Below are positions 1 through 8,610 of a DNA stretch of 64,000 nt, piece after piece; the first letter of the stretch is position 1, and every line of letters begins with the position of its first letter. The stretch covers positions 1,426,001 to 1,490,000 of the forward strand of contig JAJVIF010000001.1 of assembly GCA_022072165.1 (NCBI GenBank), read 5' to 3'. The position numbers were made by a program, and so were the translations under genes. Source of the DNA: a bacterium (GTDB lineage: Bacteria > JAJVIF01). Under the pieces are notes generated by a model. The model ran no database searches, had not been told where the DNA came from, and worked only from the letters and a program-made list of their open reading frames with translations.

Positions 1-524
1 ATGCGATGTACCTGGCGGTCCCCTACGACACCGGGATGTTCCTGCACATCACGGCGAAAGTGATGCAGGCGCGGCGCATCCTCGAAGTCGGGAGCTCCAA
101 GGGGCTCTCCACGCTCTGGCTCGCCGGAGCGCTAAAGGAACTGGGACGCGGTCAGCTCATCGGCACGGAGTTCGTGGAGGCGAAGTGGCAGCACGCCAAT
201 CGCCTGCTGGAAGAGTTTGAGCTGACGGATGTCGCGGAGATCCGGCTGGGAGATGCGTTCGAAACGATTCCGCAACTGCAGGGTCCCTTTGATCTGGCGT
301 TTCTCGATGCCTGGAAGCCGGATTACCTGCGGCTCTATCAGACCTTCAAGCCCCTGCTCCGCCAGGGAGGACTGGTGATCGCTGACAACATGATTTCGTC
401 GCATGAGAGGACCCGGGAGTTCAAGGCGGCCCTGGAAAACAGTCCCCAGACCGACACCGTGACCCTCCCGATTGGCAGCGGTGAAGAGTATTGCTACATC
501 TATCAGTCCGGGGATGCGGATTAG
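1..524 (+). CDS. SAM-dependent O-methyltransferase, 5' truncated by window edge
   Basis: The readable part is most of a class I S-adenosylmethionine-dependent O-methyltransferase of the caffeoyl-CoA/catechol type. The SAM-binding loop EVGSSKGLS lies about 27 residues into the readable part. The acidic strand DLAFLDAWKPDY near residue 95 matches the family's metal-binding and catalytic strand. The frame is open to the window edge, so the real start lies upstream; the ATG at position 6 would leave too short an N-terminal region before the SAM loop. The TAG stop overlaps the TAA stop of the convergent neighbour. The substrate cannot be told from the sequence. Confidence 0.85.
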   Translation, partial: AMYLAVPYDTGMFLHITAKVMQARRILEVGSSKGLSTLWLAGALKELGRGQLIGTEFVEAKWQHANRLLEEFELTDVAEIRLGDAFETIPQLQGPFDLAFLDAWKPDYLRLYQTFKPLLRQGGLVIADNMISSHERTREFKAALENSPQTDTVTLPIGSGEEYCYIYQSGDAD

Positions 525-1399
525 CCTGACAGCACGGTTTCAGGTGAGGTGCGTCGCAGCAGTCTGGCGCTGATGGCCAGCATGGCCAGGCAGCCCAACA
601 GATGCAGCAGCATCCATGTCATGGGTGCGATGAGTGTCAGTGGTGTCGCGACCGGGAAATAGATGTCAGTGACGCCCAGCCAGCCCTGTAACAGCCAGGG
701 CGTCCAGAGCCCCCGTAACAATTCCCCACCGACTCCGCGAATCGCAACCATGTTGGGATCCAGCAGAATCACCAGCAATCCGGTGAATTCACCCACCAGG
801 AGCCACAATCCGGGACGCAGGCTGCGCCATCCCCAGAGGGCACGTCCTGCCAGCCACCAGGCACTCATGGTGGTGCCACGAAACGCCAGCAGGGTCGCGA
901 TCGGCAGGAGGTTGTCCATCTGCGGGAATGCCCCAAAGAGGGGGACCACCCAGCACAGATGCGCCAGATACAACAGCAACTGCCCCAGGACAACACCCCA
1001 GAGCAGCAGTGCAGGCCAGGAGGCGAGGAGCGGGATCGGGAGTTGACCGAAGCGTGCGATCCGTTCCACCAGGACTGGTCCCGCAATCGCCGGCCACAAG
1101 AGGCAAGTGAAACCCCAGTGGAGCAGCAGGACCTGCTGCTGTAGACGCACACTCTCGGGGAATGGTGCCTGGGGAATCAGGCCGAGGATCCAGCCCTCGG
1201 CGAAGAGCACGACGGTGAAGAGAAGCGCCCATTCGCGTCGGAGCCCACGTCCCAGCAGCATGGCGACCACCAGCGGGCTCAGGGCAGATCGGGGGAGCGC
1301 TGAGCTGACTACCCGGACGGGGGCGATGTCCGCCGCGTCGGGCTCCGCCAGTGGGATCTGGGGCCGCCGCGTCCCGATCGGCTGGTGCGCATCTGGCAC
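521..1399 (-). CDS. Polytopic membrane protein, probable permease partner of the adjacent ABC ATPase
   Basis: This 292-residue protein has roughly six to seven hydrophobic segments spread over most of its length, for example LLLWGVVLGQLLLYLAHLCW in the middle. It has no recognisable catalytic motif. A GTG start lies 3 nt after the stop of the upstream ABC ATPase gene, so the two are almost certainly co-translated and this is the likely membrane subunit. It does not show the usual ABC-2 permease signature, so the assignment rests on context and hydrophobicity. Its stop codon overlaps that of the convergent O-methyltransferase. The transported substrate is unknown. Confidence 0.6.
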   Translation of the reverse strand: MPDAHQPIGTRRPQIPLAEPDAADIAPVRVVSSALPRSALSPLVVAMLLGRGLRREWALLFTVVLFAEGWILGLIPQAPFPESVRLQQQVLLLHWGFTCLLWPAIAGPVLVERIARFGQLPIPLLASWPALLLWGVVLGQLLLYLAHLCWVVPLFGAFPQMDNLLPIATLLAFRGTTMSAWWLAGRALWGWRSLRPGLWLLVGEFTGLLVILLDPNMVAIRGVGGELLRGLWTPWLLQGWLGVTDIYFPVATPLTLIAPMTWMLLHLLGCLAMLAISARLLRRTSPETVLSG

Positions 1400-1402
1400 G
1401 GG

Positions 1403-2347
1403 CTAGTTGACCACGCCCCGGGTGACCTGGAGGAAGAGTTCTTCCAGCGTCCCCTCCCGTTCCTGAAATCGCTCCACCTGGAATCCCCGCTGCATCAGAT
1501 ACTGGACAAAGCCCGGTAGGCTGAAGTCGGTGACCTCCGGCGAGACCGTACAGTGCCAGCCCCGGGTCGAGACCTGCTTGACCGCCACCAGGCCGGGGAA
1601 CTGGGCAGCAAGCTGCTCGAAGCGCTCGTCGGGCTGGGCGAGATCGATGGCGACAATGAGTCCCTGCTGAATCTCGCGCAACAACTCCTGGATACGCCCG
1701 GCCTTCACCAGAGTCCCGTTTTCGATCACGCCGACCGCATTACAGAAGTCCGCCAGTTCGGTGAGAATGTGGCTGGAAATGAGAATCGTTTTACCCAACC
1801 GACCAAGTTCCTTGAGCAACTCCCGGATTTCGATCCTCGCCCGGGGATCGAGACCCGAGGCGGGCTCATCGAGGAGCAGCACCTGCGGATTGTGGATGAG
1901 GCAGCGCGCCAGCGAGAGGCGCTGCTTCATGCCTCTGGAAAGGCCGTTCACATTGGTGTCGCGCTTGCCGCCGAGATCGGTCAGTTCGAGGACATCCGCG
2001 ATGATAGGCGGGCGGGATGGCCCGGGGATGTTGTAACAGGCGGCAAAGAAGTCGAGGTACTCGTAGGTCGTCATCTCGTCGTACACGCCGAAAAAGTCGG
2101 GCATGTAGCCAATGAGCCCCCGGATCGCCTGGGGATTCCGTATGACATCGTGGCCAGCGATCCTGGCGGTGCCACTGTCAGGGCGCAGGAGGGTCGCGAG
2201 GATCTTGATGGAAGTGGTTTTGCCCGCACCGTTCGGACCGATGTATCCGAAGATGTCCCCTTCTTCGATGCTGAATGACACCCCTCGCAACGCATGGAAG
2301 TCCCCGTAGAACTTGGTGAGCCCGTCCAGTTCGATCATGGCAGCCAT
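1403..2347 (-). CDS. ABC transporter ATP-binding protein
   Basis: This is a single-domain ATPase of about 314 residues. It has Walker A GPNGAGKTT near residue 38, signature LSRGMKQRLSLARCL, Walker B VLLLDEPASGLDP and switch histidine SSHIL. The roughly 90-residue C-terminal extension is common in ABC-2 exporters of the drug, polysaccharide or Nod type. The frame is open well upstream, but the ATG at 2347 is preferred: it has an AAAGGA Shine-Dalgarno sequence 6 nt upstream and starts just before the canonical strand MIELDGLTKFYG. An ATG at 2338 is the alternative. The gene lies 22 nt after queE and 3 nt before the membrane gene, forming a probable queE-ABC-permease operon. Confidence 0.9.
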   Translation of the reverse strand: MAAMIELDGLTKFYGDFHALRGVSFSIEEGDIFGYIGPNGAGKTTSIKILATLLRPDSGTARIAGHDVIRNPQAIRGLIGYMPDFFGVYDEMTTYEYLDFFAACYNIPGPSRPPIIADVLELTDLGGKRDTNVNGLSRGMKQRLSLARCLIHNPQVLLLDEPASGLDPRARIEIRELLKELGRLGKTILISSHILTELADFCNAVGVIENGTLVKAGRIQELLREIQQGLIVAIDLAQPDERFEQLAAQFPGLVAVKQVSTRGWHCTVSPEVTDFSLPGFVQYLMQRGFQVERFQEREGTLEELFLQVTRGVVN

Positions 2348-2369
2348 ACGGTGTCCTTTGCGGGGGGTC

Positions 2370-3020
2370 TCAGACGCCCCGGGTGGCGGGGTCCCAGATG
2401 TGTTTGTGCAATTGTGCCTGAAAGCGAACCTGGAGCCGATCCGCCAGGATCCAGCTGGCGAGCTCCTGATAGTTGAGTTGCCCATGCACGGGGGAAAAGA
2501 GCACCGGGCAGCGTGCCGCGAGCCGGTGCTCCGCCACCACGCCCCGCGCCCATTCATAATCGGCACGACCAGCCAGCACGAACTTCACTTCGTCGTGGGG
2601 AGTCAGCAGATCGAGATTCGCCCAACGATTCCGGTCTGCCTCGCCGGAGTCAGGGGCCTTGAGGTCCATGATCCGTTTCACCCGGGGATTCACCGGGGCG
2701 AGGTTGTACGCGCCGGAAGTCTCGAGCATCACCTCATACCCGCTGTCGAGCAACGTCTCCATGAGGGCGACTGCTCCGGGCTGTGCCAGGGGTTCGCCCC
2801 CCGTGACCTCCACCAGCGGACAGCCGAAGGCCGCCACCTCCGCCAGGATCGCCGCGATGGTCATCGACGTGCCGCCGGTGAAGGCATACGCCGTATCGCA
2901 CCAGACACACCGCAAGGGGCAGCCGGTCAGCCGGACAAAGACACAGGGGCGGCCTGCCTGGGTCCCTTCACCCTGGATGGAGTGGAAGATTTCGGTCACC
3001 GTGAGCTGGCCGGACGTCAC
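2370..3020 (-). CDS. queE: 7-carboxy-7-deazaguanine synthase (radical SAM)
   Basis: QueE converts 6-carboxytetrahydropterin to 7-carboxy-7-deazaguanine on the queuosine/7-deazaguanine pathway. The family N-terminus VTEIFHSIQGEG is followed by the radical SAM cluster motif CPLRCVWC (CX3CX2C) and the SAM-binding motif TGGEP. About 216 residues, the normal size. I chose the GTG at 3020 because TACACT (3027-3032 on the minus strand) ends 6 nt before it, as in many neighbouring leaderless genes. An ATG at 3071 would add 17 non-homologous residues and put this start 2 bp from the divergent ABC gene's ATG. queD, the preceding pathway step, is at 6656. Confidence 0.92.
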   Translation of the reverse strand: MTSGQLTVTEIFHSIQGEGTQAGRPCVFVRLTGCPLRCVWCDTAYAFTGGTSMTIAAILAEVAAFGCPLVEVTGGEPLAQPGAVALMETLLDSGYEVMLETSGAYNLAPVNPRVKRIMDLKAPDSGEADRNRWANLDLLTPHDEVKFVLAGRADYEWARGVVAEHRLAARCPVLFSPVHGQLNYQELASWILADRLQVRFQAQLHKHIWDPATRGV

Positions 3021-3076
3021 GGCGGAAGTGTACCCGGCGAGTTGTGTGCCTGAGGGCGCGTAGAATGCCATCGATG
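3018..3076. promoter_or_regulatory. Divergent leaderless promoters of queE and ABC ATPase
   Basis: On the minus strand TACACT (3032-3027) ends 6 nt before the queE GTG. On the plus strand TAGAAT (3061-3066) ends 7 nt before the ATG at 3074. Both transcripts should begin at or next to the start codon. Confidence 0.6.
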
Positions 3077-4054
3077 GCGCTCACCGTCCCGGTCGTGGAG
3101 GTCACCGACCTCACCAAGCACTTTGGCGCGGTGGCCGCGGTCCGGGGGATTAGTTTTGCGGTGGCGCCCGGGGAATTTTTTGGCCTGCTGGGTCCGAACG
3201 GGGCCGGGAAAACCACCACCATCAAGATTCTGTCGACTCTGCAGCTGCCGACCTCGGGGACCGCCCGGATCGCGGGCCACGATGTCGTCCAGGCCCCCGA
3301 TGCGGTGCGTCGGCGCATGGGGATCATCTTCCAGGACCCCTCCCTGGATGACCGCCTCACCGCCCGGGAGAATTTGCAGTTTCACGCGGCGCTCTATGGC
3401 ATCCCTTCGCAGGTCGCCACGGAGCGGATCGGCATTCTGCTGGAGGTCATGGGGCTGACAGAGCGGGCGGGAAGCCCCCCCCGGACCTTCAGTGGCGGGA
3501 TGAAGCGTCGCCTGGAAGTCGCCAGAGCGCTGCTGCATGTCCCCAGCATTCTGATCCTCGATGAACCGACAACAGGACTCGATCCGCAGTCGCGGCGCGC
3601 CTTTTGGGACCTGATCCGGAGTATCCGCAACGAGCGCGAAGTGAGTGTCCTGCTCACCACACACTATATGGAAGAAGCCGAAGTCTGCGACCGGCTGGCA
3701 ATCATGGACGAGGGGCAGATCATCGCGCTGGACTCGCCTGCCGCCCTCAAGGGGGATCTGAAGGGCGAAACCATCGAACTCCGTCTGGCTCCTGGTGAGG
3801 CGCCCGCGGACTTTCCCTATCCGGCGGAAGCAATGGCGGACAACAAGTGGCGACTGAAGGTCGAGCAGGCAGACACCGCCCTGCCACTCCTGGTGGAGCG
3901 GTTCGGGACACGGATCCTGTCCCTCGATGTGCAGCGTCCGAGCCTCGATGATGTCTTTATCGCGCTGACCGGCAAGGCGATTCGGGAAGCGGAAATGGAT
4001 GGCAAGGGACGAATGCGGCAGATCATGCAGCGCCACGGAGGTCGCTTCCGGTGA
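3074..4054 (+). CDS. DrrA-type ABC exporter ATP-binding protein
   Basis: This roughly 326-residue ATPase matches the daunorubicin-resistance (DrrA/CcmA-like) family. It has Walker A GPNGAGKTTTIK, Q-loop IIFQDPSLDD, signature FSGGMKRRLEVARAL, Walker B ILILDEPTTGLDP and H-loop TTHYMEEAE, then the C-terminal domain that regulates this subfamily. The ATG at 3074 follows a -10 TAGAAT by 7 nt, so translation is probably leaderless. The TGA stop overlaps the GTG of the lipoprotein gene (GTGA), and that gene overlaps the permease gene, so the three form one tight transport operon. Confidence 0.92.
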   Translation: MALTVPVVEVTDLTKHFGAVAAVRGISFAVAPGEFFGLLGPNGAGKTTTIKILSTLQLPTSGTARIAGHDVVQAPDAVRRRMGIIFQDPSLDDRLTARENLQFHAALYGIPSQVATERIGILLEVMGLTERAGSPPRTFSGGMKRRLEVARALLHVPSILILDEPTTGLDPQSRRAFWDLIRSIRNEREVSVLLTTHYMEEAEVCDRLAIMDEGQIIALDSPAALKGDLKGETIELRLAPGEAPADFPYPAEAMADNKWRLKVEQADTALPLLVERFGTRILSLDVQRPSLDDVFIALTGKAIREAEMDGKGRMRQIMQRHGGRFR

Positions 4055-4893
4055 CCCGACAAACGTTCCCTGCTGGCTCTGTCATCCTGCTGCTCCTGCT
4101 GAGTGCAGTTGCCGCAGCACTCGTGGCGGGCTGCACCCGGAATTCACCGGAGCGAAAGGAGTCCGCGAAGGCCGGGAAGATCGAGGCAAAATTCACCCCT
4201 GAGAATCCGCACTATCCCAAGCCTGCGGTGCGACGTCCGGATAACTCCGCTGCGGCCGCGAGCCGGACGTACTGGAATCGGCTGACCGGGGTCGCGCCGC
4301 AACCGTTGCCTGAAGCGGAACGTCTCACGACTCCCCTGCTGCAACTCCCCTGGGGCTGCTCCCCCGAAGAGGCGGAAGCGTTGCTCCCCACCGGCTGGAG
4401 CAGAATGCGGGATCCTTCGCCGCCACTTTATCCGCCCACCCTGACCGGCTTTGAAACCCGCACTTATGGCATCCAGCAGTTTCCGGGAAAGGCCATGGGA
4501 GGCGCGACCATCACGCTGGGGTATCACCAGCGGGCGTTGGGCGAACAGCGCATTCTATTGAGCATGACGCAGGATGGCGGTGACCGGCTGATCGCCAGCG
4601 GCCTGTGGGAGCGGTACGGGCCGACTTCCGTGGACCGGGAGCAGGCCCCGGACGATGAAGCTCAGATGTGGGTGAAAGCGATTACGCTGGACTGGCCCGA
4701 CCCGCCGTCGCGGTCTGTGCAGGGGTGGATCTCTCTGCAGGCGCGATACGAGGGGCATCTGGCCGGGACCCCCTCGAATTTCCTGTCCAATGAGGACCGC
4801 TGCAACCGGGTTTCGCTGGTCGCGATGTCCCCATCGCACGACGCGGCATTGCGGAAAGCGCTGGGCCGGAAAGCCGGAGGGACGACGCATTGA
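4051..4893 (+). CDS. Predicted lipoprotein inside an ABC exporter operon
   Basis: This 280-residue protein has an N-terminal hydrophobic stretch (SVILLLLLSAVAAALVAG) and a lipobox LVAGC, so it is exported and lipid-anchored, presumably periplasm-facing. The rest is hydrophilic and Pro/Arg-rich, and I recognise no domain. It starts with GTG overlapping the ABC ATPase stop (GTGA) and ends in TGA overlapping the permease TTG start (TTGA). This placement between the ATPase and permease genes implies a fixed stoichiometry with the exporter. It could be an accessory or substrate-handling lipoprotein; that role is inference from position only. Confidence 0.75.
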   Translation: MTRQTFPAGSVILLLLLSAVAAALVAGCTRNSPERKESAKAGKIEAKFTPENPHYPKPAVRRPDNSAAAASRTYWNRLTGVAPQPLPEAERLTTPLLQLPWGCSPEEAEALLPTGWSRMRDPSPPLYPPTLTGFETRTYGIQQFPGKAMGGATITLGYHQRALGEQRILLSMTQDGGDRLIASGLWERYGPTSVDREQAPDDEAQMWVKAITLDWPDPPSRSVQGWISLQARYEGHLAGTPSNFLSNEDRCNRVSLVAMSPSHDAALRKALGRKAGGTTH

Positions 4894-5735
4894 GCCAGCC
4901 CATCGCGACCTCCACCGCTGCGCTCCAGCAGCTCGCGGGCTGGGCGGCCGGTGATCTGCCGGAAGAAACGACCCTGCGTCGCTACGGCAGAGCGATCTAC
5001 TACCTTTGGCTGCGGGAGCTGCTGCGGTACTTCCGGGAACCGGTGACGTTCTATGGGTCACTGGTCCGTCCGATCCTCTGGCTCTTTGTGCTGGGGGTCG
5101 GGATGCAGGCGCATTTCGCGCCACAGGGGGTGACCGGGGATGTCACCTATACGCAGTACATCTTTCCCGGCATCGTGACGATGAGTGTGCTCTTTACGGG
5201 ACTCTTTCAGGGCGTCACGATGATTTTCGACCGGGAGTTCGGCTTCCTCAAGGAGATTATGGCGGCCCCGGTCCCGACCCTGGCGATTCTGATCGGGAAA
5301 CTGGTGGGAGGCGCGACCCTCGCCATGATTCAGGGTGTCATCGTGCTGGCCTTTGCCCCAGCGGTACATGTCCATTTTCCCCTGATCCAATTGCCGCTCA
5401 TCCTGGGGGTCATGTTCATGATGGCGCTCGGCACCACCGCCATCGGACTGCTGATCGCCCAGCGGATGACGAGCTTCGAAGGGTTCGGGACGATCGTCAA
5501 TTTTCTGGTGTTTCCCCTTTACTTTTTGTCCGGGGCAATGTTCCCGCCGACAGGTCTGCCCCCCTGGTTGCAGACGCTGGTCTATCTCGACCCTCTCGCG
5601 TATGGGGTCGATGCCTTTCGGCATCTGCTACTGGGTTCCGGGGTCTTTCCGCTGGCGCTCGATCTGGGGTTGTCAGTAGGCTTGAGCCTGGTGCTTATCG
5701 TGCTGAATCTGATGTGGTTCCGACGGACCAGTTAG
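4890..5735 (+). CDS. ABC-2 type permease (DrrB-like)
   Basis: This 281-residue membrane subunit of an ABC-2 exporter has six hydrophobic segments. The ABC-2 signature region is present: RELLRYFREPVTFYGSLVRP at the N-terminus, FDREFGFLKEIMAAP in the cytoplasmic loop and LSGAMFPPTGLPPWLQ before the last helices. It is the natural partner of the DrrA-like ATPase at 3074. The start is TTG overlapping the lipoprotein stop (TTGA), giving translational coupling; no Shine-Dalgarno sequence is evident. Its TAG stop overlaps the stop of the convergent HAD gene. Substrates of this family include drugs, lipids and polyketides; none can be assigned here. Confidence 0.9.
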   Translation: MSQPIATSTAALQQLAGWAAGDLPEETTLRRYGRAIYYLWLRELLRYFREPVTFYGSLVRPILWLFVLGVGMQAHFAPQGVTGDVTYTQYIFPGIVTMSVLFTGLFQGVTMIFDREFGFLKEIMAAPVPTLAILIGKLVGGATLAMIQGVIVLAFAPAVHVHFPLIQLPLILGVMFMMALGTTAIGLLIAQRMTSFEGFGTIVNFLVFPLYFLSGAMFPPTGLPPWLQTLVYLDPLAYGVDAFRHLLLGSGVFPLALDLGLSVGLSLVLIVLNLMWFRRTS

Positions 5736-6616
5736 TCCAGCAGCGGCAACAGGCAGGTCTGGACAGCCTCGGCGATGCCATCGGCATCGTTCGCTGCGAC
5801 CCGGACATCGGCGGCGGCAAGGGCGGCGGCTGTGGCATTACCCATCGCGACTCCGATGGCGGCTCCCCGCAGCATGGGCAGATCGTTGGCGTCATCGCCC
5901 ACCGCTACGACACGCGAGAGAGGGATGCCGCAGGCGGCCGCAATCCGCTGAACGCCGGGCCACTTCCCCCCTGCGGGGTCGAGGACTTCCAGCACAAAGC
6001 TGGGAGCCGGGGGCACCTGCATCGCGTGGAGATAAAGGGCTCCGGGGAACTGCCGGTCGAGATGATCAGCGGCAGCAGAGGTCGCCTCCGGGGAGCCGAA
6101 TGCCAGCAACTGAATCACCGGACCCGGCGGGAGGTGCTCTGGCGGGGCGATGGCGACCAGGCCATCGTAGCGGCGGGTCAGGACCTCGGCGTGATAGGTG
6201 CCGGGGTCCGCGGGAATTGACCAGATTTCCGGGGGGTTACCAAAGCGATCCAGATGTGCCACCGGGGCAAGCCCTTCGGCCAGAATCGCCTGCCAGGTGA
6301 CGCCGAGGAGTGCGGCGGGAAAGTCGATCCGCTCGATGGTCTCGTGGGTGTGAGGGTCTTTGAGCAGCGCGCCGTTGTGTGACAACACAAAACAGGGCCA
6401 GGGGAGGTCCCGCAGGGGTTCAATGGCAGCGCGATATCGGCGTCCGGTGGTAATGACGACCGCTGCTCCCCGGTCGACAGCCTCGCTGAGTGCACGGATG
6501 GCCGAGGGCGGGATGGACTGGTCCGGCAGCAGGAGTGTGCCATCGAGATCCAGAGCCATGAGGGCGCGACGAGGGGTCGGATAGCGGGCAGCGGCGTAGG
6601 AAGCAAGGGAGGTCAC
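5732..6616 (-). CDS. HAD superfamily (Cof-type) phosphatase
   Basis: This 294-residue Cof/YbiV-type hydrolase (HAD subclass IIB) has motif I ALDLDGTLLLP with nucleophile Asp about residue 23, motif II threonine in VVITTGRR, a motif III lysine in GGKWPGVQRIA and motif IV VGDDANDLPML. The cap lies between motifs II and III. The family dephosphorylates sugar phosphates, flavin precursors or pyridoxal phosphate. The flavin genes nearby (ribE, ribD) make a role in riboflavin synthesis worth considering, but that is inference. I chose the GTG at 6616 because TATCCT (6628-6623) ends 6 nt before it; the longer frame to 6700 would run through the queD promoter and start codon. Confidence 0.85.
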   Translation of the reverse strand: MTSLASYAAARYPTPRRALMALDLDGTLLLPDQSIPPSAIRALSEAVDRGAAVVITTGRRYRAAIEPLRDLPWPCFVLSHNGALLKDPHTHETIERIDFPAALLGVTWQAILAEGLAPVAHLDRFGNPPEIWSIPADPGTYHAEVLTRRYDGLVAIAPPEHLPPGPVIQLLAFGSPEATSAAADHLDRQFPGALYLHAMQVPPAPSFVLEVLDPAGGKWPGVQRIAAACGIPLSRVVAVGDDANDLPMLRGAAIGVAMGNATAAALAAADVRVAANDADGIAEAVQTCLLPLLD

Positions 6617-6658
6617 GGCGGCAGGATACGCGGAAGTGACTAGAATGCGTCGGGTATG
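6614..6658. promoter_or_regulatory. Compact divergent leaderless promoters, HAD gene and queD
   Basis: The two start codons are only 39 bp apart. On the minus strand TATCCT (6628-6623) ends 6 nt before the GTG of the HAD gene. On the plus strand TAGAAT (6641-6646) ends 9 nt before the queD ATG. The -35 region of each promoter must lie inside the other gene's promoter or coding region. Confidence 0.65.
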
Positions 6659-7018
6659 CCAACCACGCTGGTCAAAACCTTCACCTTCGAGGCGGCCCAC
6701 CGGCTGCCGTACCTGCCGTCAGACCACAAGTGCTACCGGCTGCACGGGCATTCCTTCAGGGCGGAGGTAGCCGTCACCGGGGAGCTGGACCCGGCGCTGG
6801 GGTGGGTCATCGACTATGCCGACATCAAGGCGGCTTGTGCACCGGTCCGGGAAGCGCTGGATCATCGATATCTGAATGAAGTCCCGGGACTGGAGAATCC
6901 GACCTCGGAGCTGATCGCTCAATGGATCTGGGAGCGTCTGAAGCCGGTCCTGCCGGGACTGGTCCGGGTCACGGTGGCGGAAACATGTACGGCACGTTGT
7001 GATTTCACGGGCCCGTAG
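6656..7018 (+). CDS. queD: 6-carboxy-5,6,7,8-tetrahydropterin synthase
   Basis: QueD, a member of the 6-pyruvoyl-tetrahydropterin synthase fold, makes 6-carboxytetrahydropterin from dihydroneopterin triphosphate for QueE. At 120 residues it is the usual size. Visible zinc ligands are His15 (FEAAHRLP), His30 and His32 (LHGHS). The catalytic Cys26 sits in [11 protein letters not shown], and LDHRYLNEV and the glutamate of VAETCTAR complete the active site. It is expressed as a probable leaderless message from TAGAAT at 6641-6646. Spelling of the pathway is supported by queE 3.6 kb away; queC is not in the window. Confidence 0.93.
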   Translation: MPTTLVKTFTFEAAHRLPYLPSDHKCYRLHGHSFRAEVAVTGELDPALGWVIDYADIKAACAPVREALDHRYLNEVPGLENPTSELIAQWIWERLKPVLPGLVRVTVAETCTARCDFTGP

Positions 7019-7087
7019 CGGCTATCGATGCTTCGACTGCCCTTCACTGTGGACCGCAGCGCTTGCGCCGCCCTGCTCCATTAGATT

Positions 7088-7107
7088 CGACGGCCCAAGG
7101 GCCGTCG
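7088..7107. terminator. Bidirectional hairpin between queD and the CCA-adding gene
   Basis: CGACGGCCC and GGGCCGTCG form a perfect 9-bp stem around AA, in the 107-bp gap between convergent genes. There is no strong U tract. Confidence 0.55.
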
Positions 7108-7125
7108 TCCAGTGCCGATGCCAGA

Positions 7126-8610
7126 TCAGTGACCAGTGGATTCGTTGAGTAGCCGGCCCGCCAGCTGGAGCGCGTCCTCACGGCTCCCGATCTCCCCGAC
7201 TGCCTGCGCTTCCCGAATCTGACGCAGCAACTGGCCGATCCGGGGACCGGGAGTGAGTCCGAGGGCGTGCAGCAGATCATCACCACTGAGGAGCGGTGGC
7301 GGACTGACCACAGTCGATTGCTCCTCCCACCAGACATGGCACAGATGCCGGACGATCTTCCAGTGACGCGCCAGGTGATGCGGCTTCAGTAACGGCCCCT
7401 GGGCTGCCAGTCGATCTGCGATGGAAATCAGCGCCAGGTCGACACCATAGTCCCCGAGCGCGGTGAAGTACCGATGCACCATGCGTCGGGCAGTCGGGGC
7501 GTCCAGGTCCAGGAACCCTGGTCGCAGATGCCCCCGGACCAGCGCATCGATGTACCCGATCTCTTCCTGTGACAGATGGAGGTTTTCCAGATACGGCCGC
7601 ATCAGCTCACCTGAGAGTTGGTCGTGTCCGATGAAGGTGATCGCGCCGTCATCCCGCATCTTCCAGGTCCCCGGCTTGCCGAGGTCGTGAAAGAGGAGGG
7701 CCAGTTTCATGAGCGCGAGGCGCGACCGCCCCAGGACAAAGGACGAAGCAACCCGTTCGTCGAGGCGGTCGGCAAAATCCGCCAGCGGATCGGGCCAGGC
7801 CTGACACAGCATCTCCAGCTGATGCACGCACTCGAGCGTATGTTCCAGGACCGGCAAATGGTGGTAGCCGTTTTGCGGGATGTCGCGCATCCCATCGATG
7901 GCGGGGAAGCGCACGCCCAGTACCCCATCGAGGCAGAGCGCGGCCAGCGTTGCGGCGCCGCCGGGCTGACCCAGGATCAGCATCAGCTCATCCCGGACCC
8001 GTTCGCCGGAGGGCTGCGTCAGCAGCTCCCGGTGTCGATGAATCTCCGACCGGGTCGCTTCCGGCAGGGCAAAGCGGAGAGAGAGCGCGAGGCGATACGC
8101 CCGCAGGATCCGGAGCGGATCATCCACGATGACTGTCGGGCTGGTCCAGCGGACCTCCCCTGCTGCCAGGTCCCCAAGTCCCCCAGTGACATCCACCAGT
8201 GCATCCGCGCACTTGTCTGGCGTGTCGAGGGAACGATGTAGCGGCAAAGCCAGCGCGTTCCAGGTGAAGTCGCGGCGACGGAGTTCTGTCTCAAGCGTTT
8301 CGGCCGACTCCAGCCGCACAAAGTCGTAGGGCTGCTGCCCGACAATGACCCGTTCGACCGTGAGTTCACGGGTGTACCGGATGCAGGGGGCGTCGAGGGC
8401 CGCAGCGAGGAGCTCCGGGAGGGGGATGGCATCAGGCATCGCGACATAAATGCAGTCGGCATCTTTGGGAGGACGTCCCAGCAGGGCATCGCGGATCGCG
8501 CCGCCGACCAGCCAGCAGGGAACGCCAGCGGCAGCCGCCAGCTTCCTGACATGGGTCAGGACAGGCTGTGCATCGATCCAGGCTGCCAGAGAGGCGTACT
8601 GCAGGGTCAC
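7126..8610 (-). CDS. CCA tRNA nucleotidyltransferase / poly(A) polymerase family with HD domain
   Basis: This 494-residue class II nucleotidyltransferase has WLVGGAIRDALLG at residues 33-45, the catalytic DAD at 50-52 and RRDFTWNALAL, the usual NTP-binding element. An RNA-binding helical domain follows. An HD phosphohydrolase domain holds HHLPVLEHTLECVHQLE and LLFHDLGKP. This layout is typical of bacterial CCA-adding enzymes with 2',3'-cyclic phosphodiesterase/phosphatase activity. Both tRNAs in the window already encode CCA, so a repair role is plausible. The GTG start at 8610 lies 6 nt after TACTTT, so the message is probably leaderless. A poly(A) polymerase function cannot be excluded. Confidence 0.9.
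   Translation of the reverse strand: MTLQYASLAAWIDAQPVLTHVRKLAAAAGVPCWLVGGAIRDALLGRPPKDADCIYVAMPDAIPLPELLAAALDAPCIRYTRELTVERVIVGQQPYDFVRLESAETLETELRRRDFTWNALALPLHRSLDTPDKCADALVDVTGGLGDLAAGEVRWTSPTVIVDDPLRILRAYRLALSLRFALPEATRSEIHRHRELLTQPSGERVRDELMLILGQPGGAATLAALCLDGVLGVRFPAIDGMRDIPQNGYHHLPVLEHTLECVHQLEMLCQAWPDPLADFADRLDERVASSFVLGRSRLALMKLALLFHDLGKPGTWKMRDDGAITFIGHDQLSGELMRPYLENLHLSQEEIGYIDALVRGHLRPGFLDLDAPTARRMVHRYFTALGDYGVDLALISIADRLAAQGPLLKPHHLARHWKIVRHLCHVWWEEQSTVVSPPPLLSGDDLLHALGLTPGPRIGQLLRQIREAQAVGEIGSREDALQLAGRLLNESTGH

Noticed and set aside
2313-3053. Plus-strand ORF opposite queE
   Set aside because: Mirror of the queE codons; no start context or family resemblance.
3021-3071. Longer queE start at 3071
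   Set aside because: The extra 17 residues are not family-like, and the GTG at 3020 has a -10 element at leaderless spacing.
6617-6700. Longer start of the HAD gene at 6700
   Set aside because: It would cross the queD start codon and both -10 elements; GTG 6616 fits the leaderless spacing.
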